Shown here: one piece after another, positions 44,933 to 54,580 of the stretch
Layout of the letters: the number at the start of each line of letters is the position of its first letter
Numbering within the stretch: the first letter of the stretch is position 1
From: Dyella silvae
GTDB lineage: Bacteria > Pseudomonadota > Gammaproteobacteria > Xanthomonadales > Rhodanobacteraceae
Assembly (NCBI RefSeq): GCF_026421305.1
Contig: NZ_JAPJBQ010000001.1
Coordinates: 186,001-250,000, forward strand
Length of the DNA stretch: 64,000 bases
Direction of reading: 5' to 3'
Program-made: the position numbers and the translations under genes
Notes under the pieces: generated by a model
Database searches by the model: none
What the model saw: only the letters and a program-made list of their open reading frames with translations
What the model was told of the DNA's origin: nothing

Positions 44933-46792
44933 ATGCTGTTCCGTTGGTTCGAGTCGCTGATCGACGCCTTCAAGGAGCCCGTCGACGGCATGCCGCCACA
45001 GTCGGTGTGGCGCTTCTATGTGTTCTATCTGCGCCAGGTGTGGCCGGTGTTCGCCGCCGCATTGGTGGTCGGCTTTGGCGTGGCCATTGTCGAGGTGTCG
45101 CTGTTCGGCTTCATCGGCAGCATCGTGGACATGACCAAGGGTGCGCCTGCCGCCGACTTCTTCCGGCAGCATGGGCGTGAGCTGCTGTGGATGGGGTTCG
45201 TGGCGCTGATCGCGCGTCCGGTGCTGATCGGCCTGCACGACTTGCTGGTGAACCAGGCCATCGTACCCAACCTCACTAACCGCATCCGCTGGCAGAATCA
45301 TCGGTATGTGATACGGCAGAGTCTGGGCTTCTTCCAGAACGATTACGCCGGCCGCATCGCCAACCGCATCATGCAGACGTCCGGTGCGTTGCGCGAATCG
45401 GCGGTGCAAATCGTCGACGCCATCTGGTACGTGGCGATCTACACCGGTAGCGCCATCGTGATGTTTGCCAAGGCGGACTACTGGCTGGCCGCGCCGCTGG
45501 TGGTGTGGCTGGTGGCCTATGTGGCCACGTTGCGGTATTTCGTGCCACGCACCAAGGAGCGTTCGTGGCGGCAGTCGGAAGCGCGCTCACGGCTGATGGG
45601 CCGTATCGTGGATGGCTACAGCAACATCCTCACGCTGAAACTGTTCGCCCACACGCAGCGTGAAGAAGCCTATGTGGCCGACGCCATGGGCGAACAGATC
45701 AAGCGCATGCGTGCCATGACGCGTCTGACCACCGCCATGGATGCCACCATCACCACGCTCAATGGCTTCCTGATCGTGGGCACCTCGGCGCTGGCGGTGT
45801 GGTTGTGGAGTCAGGGCAAAGTGACGGTGGGCGCCATCGCGCTGAGCACCGGCCTGGTGATCCGCATCAACAACATGTCCGGCTGGATCATGTGGGTGAT
45901 CAACGGCATCTTTGAGAATGTCGGCACCGTGCAGGACGGCATCGAGACGATTTCCAAGCCGCGCACCGTGCAGGACCACGAGGGTGCCTTGCCGCTGGAA
46001 GTGACCGAAGGCGGCGTGCGTTTCGACGACATCCATTTCCACTACGGCAAAAAGGGCGGCGTGATCTCCGGCCTCAAGCTCGCCGTACGTGGCGGCGAGA
46101 AAATCGGCGTGGTGGGCCCATCGGGCGCGGGCAAGTCGACGCTGGTGAACGTGCTGCTGCGGCTGTACGACCTGGAGGGTGGGCACATCCTTATCGACGG
46201 GCAGGATATTGCCAACGTGACTCAGGAGAGCCTGCGCGCGCAGATCGGTGTGGTCACGCAGGACACCTCGCTGCTGCACCGCTCGATCCGCGACAACTTG
46301 TTGTATGGCCGCCCGGATGCGACCGAAGCGCAGGTGATCGACGCGGTGCGCAAAGCGCGCGCCGAGGAGTTCATTCCGCAACTGGTCGATGGCGAGGGTC
46401 GCGTCGGTTATGACGCGCATGTGGGCGAGCGTGGCGTGAAACTCAGCGGTGGCCAGCGCCAGCGTATTGCCATCGCGCGCGTGCTGCTGAAAGACGCGCC
46501 CATTCTCATCCTCGACGAAGCTACCTCGGCGTTGGACTCGGAAGCAGAAGCCGCCATTCAGGACAGCCTGGAACTGCTGATGCGCGGCAAGACCGTGATC
46601 GCCATCGCCCATCGACTCTCCACCATTGCGCGGATGGATCGCCTGGTGGTGATGGACAAGGGCCATATCGTCGAAAGCGGCACACATGCCGAGCTGATTG
46701 CGCAGGGTGGCTTGTACGCACGGCTGTGGCGGCGCCAGACCGGTGGGTTCGTGGCAGCGGAAGACCCGGCGGAGGACAACGTGGTGGCCTGA
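44933..46792 (+). CDS. ABC exporter (fused permease and ATPase)
   Basis: 619 aa from ATG 44933 with AAGGA at 44920-44924. Six membrane helices in the first 330 residues, then a nucleotide-binding domain with Walker A GPSGAGKST, Q loop VTQDTSL, signature LSGGQRQR, Walker B ILILDEATSALD and His in IAHRLST, all intact. It is a homodimeric half-transporter of the multidrug/lipid exporter type. Divergent PadR regulation suggests drug or metabolite efflux. Substrate unknown. Confidence 0.92.
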   Translation: MLFRWFESLIDAFKEPVDGMPPQSVWRFYVFYLRQVWPVFAAALVVGFGVAIVEVSLFGFIGSIVDMTKGAPAADFFRQHGRELLWMGFVALIARPVLIGLHDLLVNQAIVPNLTNRIRWQNHRYVIRQSLGFFQNDYAGRIANRIMQTSGALRESAVQIVDAIWYVAIYTGSAIVMFAKADYWLAAPLVVWLVAYVATLRYFVPRTKERSWRQSEARSRLMGRIVDGYSNILTLKLFAHTQREEAYVADAMGEQIKRMRAMTRLTTAMDATITTLNGFLIVGTSALAVWLWSQGKVTVGAIALSTGLVIRINNMSGWIMWVINGIFENVGTVQDGIETISKPRTVQDHEGALPLEVTEGGVRFDDIHFHYGKKGGVISGLKLAVRGGEKIGVVGPSGAGKSTLVNVLLRLYDLEGGHILIDGQDIANVTQESLRAQIGVVTQDTSLLHRSIRDNLLYGRPDATEAQVIDAVRKARAEEFIPQLVDGEGRVGYDAHVGERGVKLSGGQRQRIAIARVLLKDAPILILDEATSALDSEAEAAIQDSLELLMRGKTVIAIAHRLSTIARMDRLVVMDKGHIVESGTHAELIAQGGLYARLWRRQTGGFVAAEDPAEDNVVA

Positions 46793-46951
46793 GCCGTGGA
46801 GTGCCAAGGCAGCGCGCGCGACGCGAAGCACATCTGCTGTCGCACCGGGCATGCGCCTCCGGCGCTCCTACAACGGTTTGAGCTTTCCTTGCCTCGTGCT
46901 TCACGGGGTTCGCGGCAGCATCACGCCTCCTTCCGTTACCGGAGCAGCGTG

Positions 46952-47254
46952 ATGCCGACAGCAAAAGCCCTGGCACGTGCGCGAAAGGACATGCGTGAAG
47001 GCAAGTCGGCCAGTACGCAGGCCGGCGAATTCGTGCGCGAGGAAATCGATCGCATGGGCGAGGGCGGGCATCACGCGCACTCGATCAAACAGGCGATTGC
47101 CATCGGTCTGGCCGAGGCACGCGAGGCGGGCATCGACGTGCCGGCCCAAAAGAGTGCAACGTCCAAGAAGACGGCAGGTGCCAGCACTGCCAGCCGAGCC
47201 GCGGGCGCCAAGCGGGCTGCGCGTCAACGCGCGATGAGATCGCGCGAGCGTTGA
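46952..47254 (+). CDS. DUF6496 family protein
   Basis: 100 aa. The first 65 residues (KALARARKDMREGKSASTQAGEFVREEIDRM and IKQAIAIGLAEAREAG in parts) match DUF6496, a small conserved family. The tail is Lys/Ala/Arg rich (TSKKTAGAS, GAKRAARQR), like a nucleic-acid-binding extension. GGAG lies 7 bases before the ATG. Function unknown; DNA association is a guess from charge. Confidence 0.78.
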   Translation: MPTAKALARARKDMREGKSASTQAGEFVREEIDRMGEGGHHAHSIKQAIAIGLAEAREAGIDVPAQKSATSKKTAGASTASRAAGAKRAARQRAMRSRER

Positions 47255-47295
47255 GCTCAGCAGTCGTCAGAATCTCTACGCGACTTCGTCATCGC

Positions 47296-47423
47296 CTCAT
47301 CGTCATCCCAGCGAGGCGCTTTTCAACAGCCGAAGGCTGGTCAAGCTGGGATCCAGCGACTTTCGACTTCACCTAGCGCTTAAAGGCACTGGATCCCAGC
47401 TTTCGCTGGGATGACGGTGAGGT
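47296..47423. repeat. Paired inverted tails of the dispersed repeat
   Basis: Two nested perfect inverted repeats: CGTCATCCCAGCG (47301-47313) with CGCTGGGATGACG (47404-47416), and CTGGGATCCAG (47346-47356) with CTGGATCCCAG (47389-47399). The sequence matches the last segment of the repeat units near 22.8 and 39.7 kb. It lies between convergent genes. Confidence 0.8.
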
Positions 47424-47520
47424 ATGGGTGACGGTGCGGCACGAATCCCGATGTGGTGCGGAAGCGAAGACTTCGAGCAGCCTCTCGGATATCACGACAT
47501 GCGAACGTCCGAAGGCGACG

Positions 47521-49185
47521 TTACAGCCGCTCTTCCGGCAATGCCTGCACGAGCTCCGGCGCAGGCCATATCGCCAGCCAGACACCACGGAACGGTTGCG
47601 TATAGACCGCATGCGCGTGGTCCGCTTCGCTCAATCGCTTCGGGTAAACGATGATCAGGCCATTGGGGTGGTCTTCCGCCCACTGTTTGAGCGCCTCGGT
47701 GCCGTGCAGTTGCTCGACGGGGCGTTGCAGGCGTCCGAGAAAGGTGTACTGGCCATCGTTGGATTCGAGATTGGCCACTGGCTGTCCGCGCGCTTCTGCC
47801 TTGGCCAGCAGCGACGCCACTGGAGTGAAGTCGTAGGCCGGCCACAACGACATGGTGAAGAGGCCATTGGCGGCGACGGTAGCGATCAGGCCGACCAACG
47901 CCACGCGGTAGAGCTCGCCCTTGCGTATCACCACCAGGCTCAACGCCAGCAGCAGGAATAGCGTGCCAAACGGCACGCTGACCATGGCCAGTGAGGCGAA
48001 CTGCGGGTCGACCAGCTTGCCGTGCGTCACCTGATGTTCCAGCACGATCAGCGCCACGCCCAGAACGCCCATCGCCAGCGCCATGGGCCACGGCGAAAGC
48101 CAGCGGCGGCCATTGGGCTGTCGCTCATGCATACGCCAGAGCGCTACTGCCATCACCATGGCAAAGCCTGTGTATTCCGGCAGCAGGTAATAAGGCTGCT
48201 TGCCGCTCACCAGCGAGAAGCCCAGCAACACGGGCCCCAGCCATGCGAACAGAAAGCGCATGCCGGGCTCGAATGGCCGGCGCAAACTGCCCACGGCCAC
48301 CCATACGCGTGGCCACAGCGAGAACGGCAGCACCAGCACGGGAATCGCCGGGATGTACCACCAGAAGGGTTCGGCATGCGCGAAGGCGTCGACGACGCGC
48401 CCCGCCGTCTGATGCACCAGCAACTTGTGCCGGTACGCCTCGCCGCCCGCCCACGCAGCGAGCAGCGCCCACGCCAGCAACACCGCGCAGCCAACCAGCA
48501 CTGCAAGCACGCCGCGCCCGTACCAGCGCCGGCGTTCGCGCTTTGCCCAGTCGTTCCACAGCGGACCCAGCAGCCACGGGAACGCGACGTGCAGCAGCAT
48601 CACCGGTCCCTTGGTCAGCAGACCAAGGCTGACGGCGAGTGCGAACAAAGCGAAGCGTGGTGCCTCGCGTTTCGGCGTGGGCACCAGGCAGAGCAGGGCG
48701 GCCAGCACGCATACGGCCAGCAGCACTTCGTACATCACCTGCAGACCGAAAAAGAATCCGTAGGTAAACGCCATCAGGATCCATGGCGTGAGGTGGCCGA
48801 TGACCGGTTTGTCAGGAAACAACCGCTTCGCCAGCTGCGCAGCCAGCACCAGTTCGGTCGCACCAAGCATCACTTCCAGCAGGCGCGGCCACACATCGCC
48901 GACACCGCCCACGGCCCATCCCAGATGAATCAGCCACAGCAGCAGGGGCGGCTTGTCGCTATAGGGCAGACCGTTGAGGTATGGCACCAGAAAGCTGTGC
49001 CGCGTCCACATTTCCCAAGCCACGGACAGCGTGCGCGTGGAAAACATCGGCATGGGGCCATGCTGAAAAATGGCGACCAGCGCGGCGGTGATCCACAACA
49101 GCAGCCATGACCATCGTGCGCCCCACGAGAGCCACGGGTGCAACGTGGAACGAGTGGGCTGGCCGGTCGTATCGAAAAGGATCAC
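47521..49185 (-). CDS. ArnT-like membrane glycosyltransferase (family 39/83)
   Basis: 554 aa with about twelve membrane helices and the N-terminal periplasmic loop typical of GT-C enzymes; SVAWEMWTRHSFLVPYLNG followed by YSDKPPLLLW is the conserved ArnT/PMT substrate loop. The C-terminal soluble part (SLWPAYDFTPVASLLAKAEA onward in part) is short. It transfers a sugar from a polyprenyl-phosphate donor to lipid A, an O-antigen or a protein. Last gene of a three-gene operon with a GT9 enzyme and another ArnT-like protein. Confidence 0.85.
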   Translation of the reverse strand: MILFDTTGQPTRSTLHPWLSWGARWSWLLLWITAALVAIFQHGPMPMFSTRTLSVAWEMWTRHSFLVPYLNGLPYSDKPPLLLWLIHLGWAVGGVGDVWPRLLEVMLGATELVLAAQLAKRLFPDKPVIGHLTPWILMAFTYGFFFGLQVMYEVLLAVCVLAALLCLVPTPKREAPRFALFALAVSLGLLTKGPVMLLHVAFPWLLGPLWNDWAKRERRRWYGRGVLAVLVGCAVLLAWALLAAWAGGEAYRHKLLVHQTAGRVVDAFAHAEPFWWYIPAIPVLVLPFSLWPRVWVAVGSLRRPFEPGMRFLFAWLGPVLLGFSLVSGKQPYYLLPEYTGFAMVMAVALWRMHERQPNGRRWLSPWPMALAMGVLGVALIVLEHQVTHGKLVDPQFASLAMVSVPFGTLFLLLALSLVVIRKGELYRVALVGLIATVAANGLFTMSLWPAYDFTPVASLLAKAEARGQPVANLESNDGQYTFLGRLQRPVEQLHGTEALKQWAEDHPNGLIIVYPKRLSEADHAHAVYTQPFRGVWLAIWPAPELVQALPEERL

Positions 49186-49249
49186 GTGGTGGACTCAAAA
49201 CAAAAAGTAGTAAAAGCGGCGATGCGGGGGTAGCACCCGCACCGGCAAA

Positions 49250-51091
49250 TCAACGGCGGATATCGATGCCGCCCCAGTCCTCAACCCCGCCGGTCGGCAC
49301 ATGGCCGTCGCGGCAGGCAGGCGCCACGGCATCGAACCGGTACAGCCGCCAGTCGCGGCCGCTGGTGACACCCATGTCCTTGGTGGCGGCAGGATCGATA
49401 CACGGTGGCGTCACATCGGCGAGCACCAGCACCCAGCGCTGCTCAGGGGCTTCTTTCTGCCAGAGGATCGCGTCGCTCAGCTGGGTGTGCCACGGCGTGA
49501 CAAAACCGAAGTCGGTGAGCTTGCGCGTGAACACCGGCGGAAGTTCTTCCTTCCACGCCACCAGGGCCAGTTCGGCTTGGGGGCCGATGGTCTGCTCCAC
49601 GCGTGCGGCCAGCGCCGCCGGCGAACTCGCGCGTGCCAGCATCGGCGCAATGCCGAGTCCCCATATCAGCCACACGCCGGCAAGACCGGCGAGCATCGCC
49701 AACCCAGCGCGACGCAAACGAAACACCAGTGCAGCGCACAGCAGCCACGCACCCATGGCGATAAACATGCTCCACAGCCACGCGGCCTGGTCACCCAGCT
49801 GGCGTGCCGCAACGAAACGCTCGGCAGCTGGCGGGTGGGCGATCCACGCGGCAGCACCCGCGCCCAGCGTGGCGACACCGAGCACCAGCAAAAAGCCGAT
49901 GGCCGTCCACTGCGCCCAACGCCGCTGCATGATGTTTTCAAGGAACGGCGCTGCGCTCAGCGCCAGCAGCGGCAACGCCGGCATGATGTACACGTCACGC
50001 TTGGCGCGGGTCAGGCTGAAAAACACGATCAGCATCACCACCCACGCCAACGGCAGCAGCAGGCGTGCATCGCGCGAGCGCAGCCGCTCCCACCATGCGG
50101 GCAGCAGGCCTGGCACGGCGAGCGTAAGCGGCAGCCACGACGTGAAGATCACTTCGAGGTAGAACCACGGCGGCTGAATGCTGTTCCACGGATGGACGTA
50201 GCGATTCACCGTCTGGTTGAAAAAGATGTCATGCACATACGCGCGCGCAGTCTGGCTGTCGTGCGTATGCACGTAGAGCAACAGTGGCACCAGCCACAGC
50301 GCGATGGCGGCGGCGAAGGCGGCGATACCGCCCAGCCAGTGCAGCGGACGGAATGCTATGGGCGACAAACCATGCCACGCCTGATGGCGTGCCACCAGCC
50401 ACGGCACCAGCATGAGAAATGCCAAAACGCCCACGCCTTTGGTGATCACACCCAGTCCCGCTGCGAAACAGCCGAACCAGAACGCTCGCCAATCCGGCCC
50501 CAACAGGAAGTGGCGCAACAGGCCCACGTTCGCTGCGGTGAGAAAGAACGTCACCGTGGGGTCGATCTGCCCGCGCTTGGCCTGAAACACAAACTGGATG
50601 GTGCACAGCAGGGCGCCTCCCGCCCACAGACCCACGCGATGCCCCCACAGGCGCCGCGCAAGGTCGTAGATCAGCCACAGCGTGCCGATGGAAGCGAGCA
50701 GCGACGGCAGCAGGAAGGCGACCCACCAATGGCCGGTAACCACATAGGACAAGGCCTGCAGCGCCATGAAGGTGGGCGGCTTGTCTGAGTACCAGTCGGT
50801 GCCGCGATGCGGAATCAGCCAGTTGCCCGACTCCACCATCTGGCGAGCCACCAGCGCGAAGCGTGGCTCGTCCGACGGGGTGGGGCCGCGCATGCCGATA
50901 CCGGCCGCGAGCACCAGCAAGGCGCCCAGCATCAGCCACCAGCGCTGCAGGCGCTCCCGTGGCGACAGCGGTGCTGTGGCGGCGGGTCCACCCGCGCCGC
51001 CGCGGGCATCGTCAGGGCGATAAGCATCCATCCCGCTGACATCGGCGTGGTTCGACGCGATGTCGCGCGGCTTCCTGCGGTGTTCACTCAT
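49250..51091 (-). CDS. ArnT-like membrane glycosyltransferase (family 39/83), paralogue
   Basis: 613 aa, about twelve membrane helices. Conserved GT-C loop: MRGPTPSDEPRFALVARQMVESG in part, then GTDWYSDKPPTFMALQ. It resembles its downstream neighbour in layout and probably arose by duplication. The ATG shares its A with the stop of the GT9 gene (TAATG), so translation is coupled; 64 bp separate it from the second ArnT-like gene. Likely acts at the periplasmic face on lipopolysaccharide using a polyprenyl-linked sugar. Confidence 0.85.
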   Translation of the reverse strand: MSEHRRKPRDIASNHADVSGMDAYRPDDARGGAGGPAATAPLSPRERLQRWWLMLGALLVLAAGIGMRGPTPSDEPRFALVARQMVESGNWLIPHRGTDWYSDKPPTFMALQALSYVVTGHWWVAFLLPSLLASIGTLWLIYDLARRLWGHRVGLWAGGALLCTIQFVFQAKRGQIDPTVTFFLTAANVGLLRHFLLGPDWRAFWFGCFAAGLGVITKGVGVLAFLMLVPWLVARHQAWHGLSPIAFRPLHWLGGIAAFAAAIALWLVPLLLYVHTHDSQTARAYVHDIFFNQTVNRYVHPWNSIQPPWFYLEVIFTSWLPLTLAVPGLLPAWWERLRSRDARLLLPLAWVVMLIVFFSLTRAKRDVYIMPALPLLALSAAPFLENIMQRRWAQWTAIGFLLVLGVATLGAGAAAWIAHPPAAERFVAARQLGDQAAWLWSMFIAMGAWLLCAALVFRLRRAGLAMLAGLAGVWLIWGLGIAPMLARASSPAALAARVEQTIGPQAELALVAWKEELPPVFTRKLTDFGFVTPWHTQLSDAILWQKEAPEQRWVLVLADVTPPCIDPAATKDMGVTSGRDWRLYRFDAVAPACRDGHVPTGGVEDWGGIDIRR

Positions 51092-52257
51092 TACATCCGA
51101 ACCTGCTGCTCAAGCGTAGGAGGATTTTGCCAGGGCACGCCTGCGGGTGCCTTATGCTCGAGCAGCTGCGCATAGTTGGCGACGATACGGCTGGCCACCT
51201 CCTGCGCGGTCAGTCCCTTGGTCACCAACGCACAACTGCCCATGCCATAGGGCTCATACACCGTGGCGTCTGTCACGGAGAACATGCCGACGGTGGGCAC
51301 TTTGGAAGCCACCGCGAGATGCATGACGCCGCAATCGGCCGTAATCATCAGGTCCATGCCCGCCATGACCGCGCCCATCCGGCGGATATCCGTCGAATAA
51401 TAGCCTGGCCACTCGGCGCCAAACATGGAGTGCCCATGCATCGGGACCACTTCGATGAGACGGGCCTGGGGGCACTGCGCCCGGAACGTGTCGAGAAATT
51501 CGCGCCACCATTCCGAGGGATAGCGCTTGGCGCGCGTGGCGTTGCCAAAGATGCCCACCACCAGCGGCATCGATGTTTCCGTTGGCACGTCCAGCAGTTC
51601 GTGGATGACCTGACGCCCCTGCGCGAGCTCCACATCGGTCAGCCGGATATCCAGCATAGGGTACTGCTGATCGTCGACGTGTTCCGGCGACGGCACCCAG
51701 CGCACCAGATTCACTGGCCGATGAGCCATATGACGCAGCGCTGCGTCTTCTGGTACAGCATGGGTCAAGCCTGAGCCGGCCCACTTGTCGTCGAAGCCGA
51801 GCTTATAGGTGCCGTTGAGCGCACGCGTCAGCGCGCGGCTGAAACCCGAGCCGATGCACGGATCCACAATAAGGTCATAGCGCGTCTTGCGCACTTTGCT
51901 CAGCAGGCGCAGAAACGACCACGGATGCTTGAAGCCACGCTTGGGCAGGCAATAGATGTTCTTCACGCTGAAGAAGGTGGAGAACACTTCTTTGCCGATA
52001 TCGCCCTCGGCGATGATGTCGATCTCCGCGCCCTTATATAGGCGCTCCAGCTCCGTGATAAGCGGCGTAATCAAAAGCATGTTGCCCAGCCGATGATTTG
52101 GCCGGCAAACGAGGATGCGAAAAATTCCCTTTCGCGGAAGCGGCTCCTGCCTGGAATGCGCAATAGATGGGTTCAAGCGACACCGGTGGTAAGTGTGGGT
52201 TGGAAAAGGTCGATGGGTAATGCCACGGTGTGGGGGGCAGGGCCGTGCGGAGCGCAC
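51091..52257 (-). CDS. Glycosyltransferase family 9 (heptosyltransferase-like)
   Basis: 388 aa as drawn; the true start is uncertain because the first 35 residues are not conserved and a TTG near 52180 could serve. The GT9 fold is shown by ILVCRPNHRLGNMLLITPLI, DLIVDPCIGSGFS, LVVGIFGNATRAKRYP and the donor-site motif ADCGVMHLAVASKVPTVGMF. Such enzymes add heptose or related sugars to the lipopolysaccharide core in the cytoplasm. First gene of the operon with two ArnT-like transferases. Confidence 0.85.
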   Translation of the reverse strand: MRSARPCPPHRGITHRPFPTHTYHRCRLNPSIAHSRQEPLPRKGIFRILVCRPNHRLGNMLLITPLITELERLYKGAEIDIIAEGDIGKEVFSTFFSVKNIYCLPKRGFKHPWSFLRLLSKVRKTRYDLIVDPCIGSGFSRALTRALNGTYKLGFDDKWAGSGLTHAVPEDAALRHMAHRPVNLVRWVPSPEHVDDQQYPMLDIRLTDVELAQGRQVIHELLDVPTETSMPLVVGIFGNATRAKRYPSEWWREFLDTFRAQCPQARLIEVVPMHGHSMFGAEWPGYYSTDIRRMGAVMAGMDLMITADCGVMHLAVASKVPTVGMFSVTDATVYEPYGMGSCALVTKGLTAQEVASRIVANYAQLLEHKAPAGVPWQNPPTLEQQVRM

Positions 52258-52989
52258 GTGGGGATAGGGTGGTTTGTCCGCGTCATCGCAGTCGCCTCGT
52301 CAAGACCGCGAGCGGCACATCGACGTTCGCGGCGAAACGTCGAACGGGCGCGGCGGCCGCGCGTTGACGCGGGCAGACAACTATTCTGGGAGAGGGCCGG
52401 GGCCCGGTCGTGATGGGTCGCTCGTATCGGCGGTGGGACGTAAGCGAACACGCCACCGTCGCCGGGCTGCCGAGGGCAGATTGTGTCGAGCGAGGAAGCC
52501 ATCGGTGCGCCGTAAGAGCGGGAACCGGGCTAAGGTACGGCAAATTCGTGGGGTTGATCCAAGTCCTTGATTTATATTTGTTGTCAGCGGTTTGGTCGTG
52601 GTGCTTTTGCTGCGGGGTGCCGCGATTTCTTGCGGCGTTGTGATGCTGCGCTGATCTATGGGGCGCGATGCGTTTTGGGCTCCTGGACGTCTGGTTGGTG
52701 ATCTCCCCCGCCAGAGCAGCGCAGTTGTTGTGAAGCACGCTAGGCCGTGCCTACAGCAATTCCCGCGAGCGCCTACGCCTCAACACAGGTCACCGTAGTT
52801 CTACGGTTGTGGTGGTGCTGCCTATCATCGACATTTCCCAAGCGCATGGTGATTGCAATCGCTCGATCGCATCGAGCCGGCAATCACATCGACTCGCACG
52901 AAACACCTGTTCCGCTGGCCGCTCACGAATTCATGCGCATGGCAGCCCTGGCGGGCACCGGTGAAGCCAACCATCTCAGGAGTGAGAGC
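52258..52989. other. Gene-poor 730-bp stretch upstream of the GT9 operon
   Basis: No open frame here looks like a real protein on either strand; the longest ones are Arg/Pro-rich shadows. It must contain the divergent promoters of the minus-strand glycosyltransferase operon and the plus-strand membrane protein, but I see no element I can name with confidence. Confidence 0.5.
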
Positions 52990-53517
52990 ATGAGCCAGCT
53001 GACCGCCAAGATTAAGCATGAATTTCTGGAGTTGTTGCCGCCGACGATCTTTTTCTTTGTGGCCTTGCATATCGTGGCTATCGTTCGCGCGCTGATGACG
53101 AAAGGCACGGGAATTGCGCTGCCTACGACGGCCGCTGTCACCATTGCCGCGCTTATCCTTGGCAAGTCGGTGCTGTTGGCCAACATGCTGCCATTCATCA
53201 ACCGGTTTCCCGAAAAACCGCTGATATGGAACGCGGCGTGGAAAACGGTGATCTACACCATCGTGGCAACCATCATTCATTTCCTTGAAAAGCTCTACGA
53301 CTTCTGGAAGGAAACGCACGACATCGGTGCGGCCTATCGCGAGTTGCTCGCCAACATCAATTGGGCACACTTTGTGGCCATCCAGATCCTGCTGTTGGTG
53401 CTGATCGGCAACTACTGTGTTTTCGAAGAGTTCGCGCGTGCCGTCGGTCGCGACAAGATCAGGCGCATGTTTTTCGGCCCCTTGCCCGCGCATATGCCGC
53501 AGCCTGCTACTGAGTAA
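52990..53517 (+). CDS. Small membrane protein of unknown function
   Basis: 175 aa from ATG 52990, chosen because AGGAG (52979-52983) sits 6 bases upstream; the open frame begins 240 bases earlier without coding character. Four membrane helices (LPPTIFFFVALHIVAIVRALM, ALPTTAAVTIAALILGKSV, AAWKTVIYTIVATIIHF, WAHFVAIQILLLVLIGNY each shown in part), with a charged segment KLYDFWKETHDIG between helices 3 and 4. No named domain recognised. It stands alone upstream of the lanthipeptide locus. Confidence 0.75.
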   Translation: MSQLTAKIKHEFLELLPPTIFFFVALHIVAIVRALMTKGTGIALPTTAAVTIAALILGKSVLLANMLPFINRFPEKPLIWNAAWKTVIYTIVATIIHFLEKLYDFWKETHDIGAAYRELLANINWAHFVAIQILLLVLIGNYCVFEEFARAVGRDKIRRMFFGPLPAHMPQPATE

Positions 53518-54299
53518 AGCGATCCTTGGCACGCGGCACCAGGTTGCGTGCATGATCTTATTGCCGATCAAGACGCGTCTCACCGGCGCTGCCGCATGGA
53601 AGTGCCGCGCGTCCTGGCCTGTTCTTCTGGCTAGCTGAGAGCTGTCGCGTTCTTCGCGTTTTGACACATGTGAAGAGCGCCACATGCAACGGTGAAGCAG
53701 GGCGCGTTGTGCAAAAGCTTGCGACGCTGCTGCTCAATCATCGCGATGAACTGTGATGTAACGCACAACACTCATGTGCGCGAGCTCTCAATGTCTTGGC
53801 CTTCCAGGATTCTGACGATGAGTTGCAGGCAACCCTTGCGTCGCGCTCGTTCTCCAGAGGTCACGAGCTCTTCACGCCAGTGGATGTTTGACTAGAAGCT
53901 TGGGCATACGGGGCGCGCCTGCCGAGGCGTGCCAGGGACCAGGTCACAACAGTGACCCAGACGCATGCAAGGGGGCACAACCGGATGGATCAGGCAGTAC
54001 GGAGCAGGGATGCTGTGGAAGCGAAGCGTCATCGCTCACCCCGGTCTTTGTGCAGCGCTTTCGATGCCTCTCCACGACATCGGCCATGTGTGCGCTTCGC
54101 GAATGCTTCGCGGGCCCGTACGGCAACAGAAAGCCGTCCCATTCTGCTCCCCATGTTTTCGCGCCGTCGTGAGATGAGCGCCAGCTCCACGTGAGCATCC
54201 CACCATCACAGACTTCATCGCAGCAGCGCTCACTGCGATAAAGGCACGTGCGATTTTCATGAGCGCTTAGTCCAAACCACCATCTAAGGAGTGCAACAT
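53518..54299. other. Gene-poor 780-bp stretch before the lanthipeptide precursor
   Basis: No convincing protein-coding frame on either strand. Composition is less GC-biased than the flanking genes. It must hold the promoter of the lanthipeptide operon. One clear palindrome is listed separately. No additional Cys-rich precursor peptide was found here. Confidence 0.5.
53942..53957. promoter_or_regulatory. Palindrome GGTCAC-AACA-GTGACC upstream of the lanthipeptide operon
   Basis: Perfect 6-bp arms around a 4-bp centre, about 340 bp before the precursor start. It could be a regulator binding site; no regulator gene is linked, so this is tentative. Confidence 0.35.
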
Positions 54300-54488
54300 A
54301 TGCAAACCGATAACATCGTGGAAGGTTGGCTGAACGGTTCTGACAGCGTCAACGGCTACGCCAATCCGGCGGGCCCGCTCTACACCGAAGGTCATGCAGT
54401 GACGATCGCTGCTATTACCAATACCGATATCGCCCTGGTATCGCACTGCAGTTCCTGTACGGCCTCCCGGCCGGGTCTCTGCTGCTGA
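54300..54488 (+). CDS. lanA: Class II lanthipeptide precursor with NPAG-type leader
   Basis: 62 aa. ATG 54300 is the start: AAGGAG (54286-54291) is 8 bases upstream, whereas the in-frame GTG at 54291 overlaps that site. The leader has a Trp (EGWLNG) and ANPAGPLYTEG, matching the W...NPAG/HPAG pattern of haloduracin and lichenicidin alpha leaders. The C-terminus is the likely core: Cys50, Cys53, Cys61 and Cys62 with Ser/Thr at 42, 48, 51, 52, 54 and 56, ending RPGLCC, enough for up to four thioether rings. No GG or GA cleavage site is seen; the nearest small-residue pair is Ala37-Ala38. A LanM gene follows 92 bases after the stop. Confidence 0.85.
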   Translation: MQTDNIVEGWLNGSDSVNGYANPAGPLYTEGHAVTIAAITNTDIALVSHCSSCTASRPGLCC

Positions 54489-54505
54489 TAGCAGGCCTTC
54501 ATAGC

Positions 54506-54533
54506 AGCCGTGGCTTTGGCCACGGCTGTTTTT
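54506..54533 (+). terminator. Terminator-like attenuator between lanA and lanM
   Basis: AGCCGTGGC (54506-54514), loop TTTG, GCCACGGCT (54519-54527), then G and five T residues. A perfect 9-bp stem and U run make a strong intrinsic terminator 17 bases after the precursor stop. It would yield abundant precursor mRNA with partial read-through to lanM, the usual stoichiometry for ribosomal peptides. Confidence 0.9.
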
Positions 54534-54580
54534 ATCGCGCCTTGCGCACAAGTCTTTCCCTTGCTTGACAGGTGTTGACC

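Noticed and set aside
49301-50788. 495-aa plus-strand frame opposite the ArnT-like gene
   Set aside because: Antisense shadow of a membrane protein; composition is not protein-like.
54291-54299. GTG at 54291 as the precursor start
   Set aside because: It overlaps the AAGGAG ribosome-binding site that serves ATG 54300.
53518-54299. Second lanthipeptide precursor or a regulator upstream of lanA
   Set aside because: No short frame with both a ribosome-binding site and a Cys/Ser/Thr-rich end, and no regulator fold, was found.
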